Part shown: piece after piece, positions 44,506-46,922 of the stretch | Layout of the letters: every line of letters starts with the position of its first letter | Position numbering within the stretch: the stretch's first letter is position 1 | From: Calocera cornea HHB12733 | Lineage: Eukaryota; Basidiomycota; Dacrymycetes; Dacrymycetales; Dacrymycetaceae | Assembly: GCA_001632435.1 (NCBI GenBank) | Contig: KV424114.1 | Coordinates: forward strand, 1 to 46,922 | Length of the DNA: 46,922 nucleotides | Direction of reading: 5' to 3' | Position numbers and translations under genes: made by a program | Notes under the pieces: generated by a model | Databases searched by the model: none | What the model saw: only the letters and a program-made list of their open reading frames with translations | What the model was told of the DNA's origin: nothing

Positions 44506-45192
44506 GTGCGCGCGGCGGTCCGCCACCTCCCTCCACCGCGCGTCCACCACCCGTAGAAGCACAAAGCACAAACGCGCCCCCGAGAAAGGGATAGGATGTG
44601 TATGGCGACATTCAGTGTCCCACGCCCAGACCAGTCGCGCGGGCCGGTGTGGGGTAGTTTACGGACAGGAGGCACCGAGGCGCAGGCTGATCGCGACGTT
44701 ACCCCACATGCATGCATATTGCTCACTGTGAGCATTGGATACTGCAATGTCCCTGCATCGACGCGCCCGGATCCGCGGGAAGCTTAAGTGTGCTCTACTT
44801 TGGTTTTGGAGGCAAAGGACGGGGAATGGAATGTTCCGACTTGCGGTGAATGAGCCGTACTACTGGACGAGAGAGGAACGTGATGCTGATGCTGATGGGG
44901 ATGGTTGCTCTGCTCGGCCCGCTATCGGCCAGACGGGGTACAGTAATGCAAGGTGCGCTATACAGATGGTGGAGGAGGAAGAGGCCATCTGGGGTTCAGG
45001 GCAGCGGAACGTAAGTAGTACCCGAAGCTGCGGGGAAATCACGGGCGGATCTGAAACCTTGCGACTCGGCTCCAGCATCGAGCGAAGGGAGGTTTCCACG
45101 GAAACCTCAGATCGGACAACCCTAGGGGTATGTTCCGCCGCGCTGCTGCTTGGCCCCCGTTCCCAGTCTCCAGCGATTCAGCCTGCAGGTTG

Positions 45193-45243
45193 CCCAAGCC
45201 CAAGCCTAAGCCCAAGCCCAAGCCCAAGCCCAAGCCCAAGCCC
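45193..45243. repeat. CCCAAG hexanucleotide repeat, about 8.5 copies
   Basis: CCCAAG units with a single variant CCTAAG. It would read as Lys-Pro repeats on the plus strand or Gly-Leu repeats on the minus strand if translated, but no surrounding gene is supported. Confidence 0.9.
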
Positions 45244-45736
45244 GGTCCCAGGGGCGAGGCACAGGGTCGACCAGTCATGGCACCGAGGAGTGGGTCGAGG
45301 AGTGCCTGCGTTGTGCGAGAAGGCGGAGGGAGCATCGACGATGGCATGCGGAGCGTGGCCTGATCAGCGTGTACTGTAGCCCGGGTAAGAACCGCCCGGT
45401 AACGAGGTCGTACACGTAAACGGTCGCGGCAGCACAGAATGCGGGTCCTGGGATGCCGGACGCAGCATTTCGCATTGCGCATCAGAGAACCCAGAGCGAA
45501 GGTTGAAGCTACGGGATCCGATGCCAGGCGAGCATCGCGGTGTCTCCCGCATTCACCGCGTTTTGGGTCGCAATTTTGTAAGTCAGGGAAGGTTAGCTGC
45601 CGGGACCCATCCTGGCTCGCGCATCACAATTGCCTATTAAAGTCAATGTATAATAGCTTTCATTGTTGTTGTAATAGTAGTCTTGCAATTCCAATAATAG
45701 TTTGGATTTTATTTGCTCAAATTGGCGCCAGGGGAC

Positions 45737-45774
45737 GTGAGTTGTAAAGTTGTATCGACCACGTGGGTCGATAC
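45737..45774 (+). repeat. Hairpin element, copy 1 (plus orientation)
   Basis: GTGAGTTGTAAAGTTG followed by a stem GTATCGACC/GGTCGATAC with a 5 nt loop. It is repeated in opposite orientation at 46595-46632 with 33 of 38 positions identical. Confidence 0.75.
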
Positions 45775-45858
45775 ATAAGTTATCGATTGCAACGGGTATC
45801 GCTCTTACTACTATTCATGACAATGACGAGGCAGCAGCTATTCTTCGTTGTCTTCACC

Positions 45859-46922
45859 TCAGTTATCCCCCCCCTGGCCCTGCGCGAGAGTTTCGACACC
45901 GAGCTTGACTAGAAAGGACATCAGCCGCTGAACGAATAAGACGCAAGAAACTCACAGCCAGCTCTGAGCGCGCCGGGTCCGTACTTGACCAGCGCTTTCT
46001 TGACAGCGGGGAAGAACTTCTTCCCGCCCTCGTGGACCTTGTGGCCGCCCTCGTGGGCGTCGTGCCCGACGCCATGCTTGCTGTTCCCCAGAATCTGCTC
46101 CAGGGTGACGGGCGCGACGTCCGGCTCAGGCGGCGCAACGGTGACGGCGGCGGCGGCCTGCACAGGCTGCCCGGCGAAGAGAGGGGCTTCGTGGGTGTCA
46201 ACCCAATCCATGCCGACGCCGACGCACCCGTCCCACACCCCACCGTGCTCAGCGAGGCGGGCCTGCCGAAGCACCTCCTCCTTGCGCACCTGCTCGTCGA
46301 TGAGCTGCTTGCGGCGCAGCTGACGACCGTACTCGAACGCCACGACCGGCATGCGCTGCCTCAGCTCCGTCTCCCACTCTTCCGTGGACATCTTCGCCAC
46401 GTCCTTGTCGGGGAAACACTCCTCCAGGAGCTGCGCCAGCGTGGGAGGAGCGAAGGCCGGCTGCGTCTTGCGGTCGACGGCGGGCTCAACAGCCTCGTCG
46501 TACTCGTCGACCTCCGCCTGGTCCTCGGGCTTCGCCACAGCCAGCTTGGGGCGGGACACGGTGTCCTAGAAGATGGTGAGCATGAGATATATGCGCATCG
46601 ACCGTCTTGGTCGATGCAACTTTACAACTCACCTGGGCAAGCCCCTCCTGCTCCATCAAGCCGATCAGCGGCATCCCATCCAGCAGGGCTACCGCTCCGA
46701 ACTGCTGCTCTGCAGAGCGGACGAGGGCAATCGCCGCCATCTTGAGCGCCTGCTCGCTCCCCCTCCCGCGCACCGCACTCCCACTCCCCTGCGTCTCCTG
46801 CGAGCCATCCACCTCCCTCGCCTTCCCCTTCCCCTTTCTCTTCTCGCTCTTCTTCCCCTCTTCTCCGCTGCCCTCATCCTTCGCATGCGCCAGCTCGGGG
46901 CGCGACGACTCGGGGTGGCGGT
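45859..46922 (-). CDS. Uncharacterised protein, 5' end beyond the window
   Basis: Exons 46633-46922 (continuing off the right edge), 45956-46565 and 45859-45908; introns 67 and 47 bp; at least 316 residues. I do not recognise the family. The first visible part is a Lys/Glu/Gly-rich basic linker (KKSEKRKGKGKARE), then a hydrophobic helix IALVRSAEQQFGAVALL. An acidic segment (EVDEYDEAVEP) is followed by a predicted coiled or helical stretch (EEWETELRQRMPVVAFEYG ... QLIDEQVRKEE). Near the C-terminus a short duplicated motif, HEGGHK and HEGGKK, precedes FFPAVKKALVKYGPGALRAG. The end reads LAQGQGGDN. The first intron begins with the hairpin element described at 46595-46632. Confidence 0.65.
46595..46632 (-). 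repeat. Hairpin element, copy 2 (minus orientation, at an intron 5' end)
   Basis: On the minus strand: GTGAGTTGTAAAGTTG then a stem GCATCGACC/GGTCGATGC. The first six bases are the 5' splice site of the intron 46566-46632. Relative to copy 1 the stem differs by a paired T-A to C-G change. Confidence 0.75.

Larger units (their letters stand above)
43154..45858. other. Gene-poor region between convergent genes, 2.7 kb
   Basis: No supported gene. Contains a cluster of six GATA motifs (44457-44505), a CCCAAG hexamer repeat (45193-45243) and one copy of the GTGAGTTGTAAAGTTG hairpin element (45737-45774). A minus-strand frame at 44128-44571 (147 codons) is Arg-rich and lacks a domain. Confidence 0.5.

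Noticed and set aside
1150..46922. Retrotransposon, DNA transposon or viral insertion
   Set aside because: No reverse transcriptase, integrase, DDE transposase or viral replicase motif was found; the HTH proteins lack a catalytic domain.

Overview
The window looks like nuclear DNA from a basidiomycete fungus. The coding genes are intron-rich; introns are mostly 45-65 bp with GT(G/A)NGT donors, CTRAY-like branch sites and YAG acceptors. Recognisable products are eukaryotic and fungal: ADE2, PSO2/SNM1, a Red1/ZFC3H1-type zinc-finger protein, MPDU1, glutamate decarboxylase and eIF3e. A pair of CPL1-like secreted cysteine-rich proteins fits Basidiomycota, probably Agaricomycotina, but I cannot name a species. 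I see no rRNA, tRNA, CRISPR array, prokaryotic operon or intact mobile element.

Layout. 1-1150: 3'-truncated charged protein (minus), then 1.6 kb of TCGA-rich repeats. 2.7-5.1 kb: two small minus-strand genes with helix-turn-helix (HTH) domains. 6.4-8.9 kb: cytosolic phospholipase A2-like gene (plus). 9.0-14.0 kb: ADE2 (minus) and PSO2/SNM1 (plus), divergent over a 226 bp promoter. 14.1-16.7 kb: tandem CPL1-like genes (minus), one with a damaged-looking N-terminus. 17.8-21.0 kb: Red1/ZFC3H1-like RNA-surveillance protein (minus). 21.5-23.7 kb: SVOP-type MFS transporter (minus), divergent from MPDU1 (24.0-25.1 kb, plus), followed by a GNAT acetyltransferase (25.4-26.3 kb, plus). 27.5-29.9 kb: glutamate decarboxylase (minus). 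31.3-32.9 kb: eIF3e (minus). 33.3-34.6 kb: third HTH-family gene (minus). 35.2-36.6 kb: orphan gene (minus). 36.6-40.0 kb: ORF-poor. 40.1-43.2 kb: second SNM1/Artemis-type nuclease (plus). 43.2-45.9 kb: gene-poor. 45.9 kb to the end: 5'-truncated orphan gene (minus).

The genes do not form one pathway. Two themes stand out. First, the window holds two beta-CASP metallo-beta-lactamase nucleases of the SNM1/Artemis class. Second, it holds three paralogues of what looks like an undescribed fungal family: an N-terminal HTH, then a signature PE-x(6,7)-E-[SA]-x(3)-[YF]-x(2)-R-[MI], and in the two longer members a C-terminal SAM-like helical domain opening with DL+(E/D)WL. This family is my main candidate for new biology. 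All gene models are hand-spliced from frame continuity and splice consensus, without transcript data.
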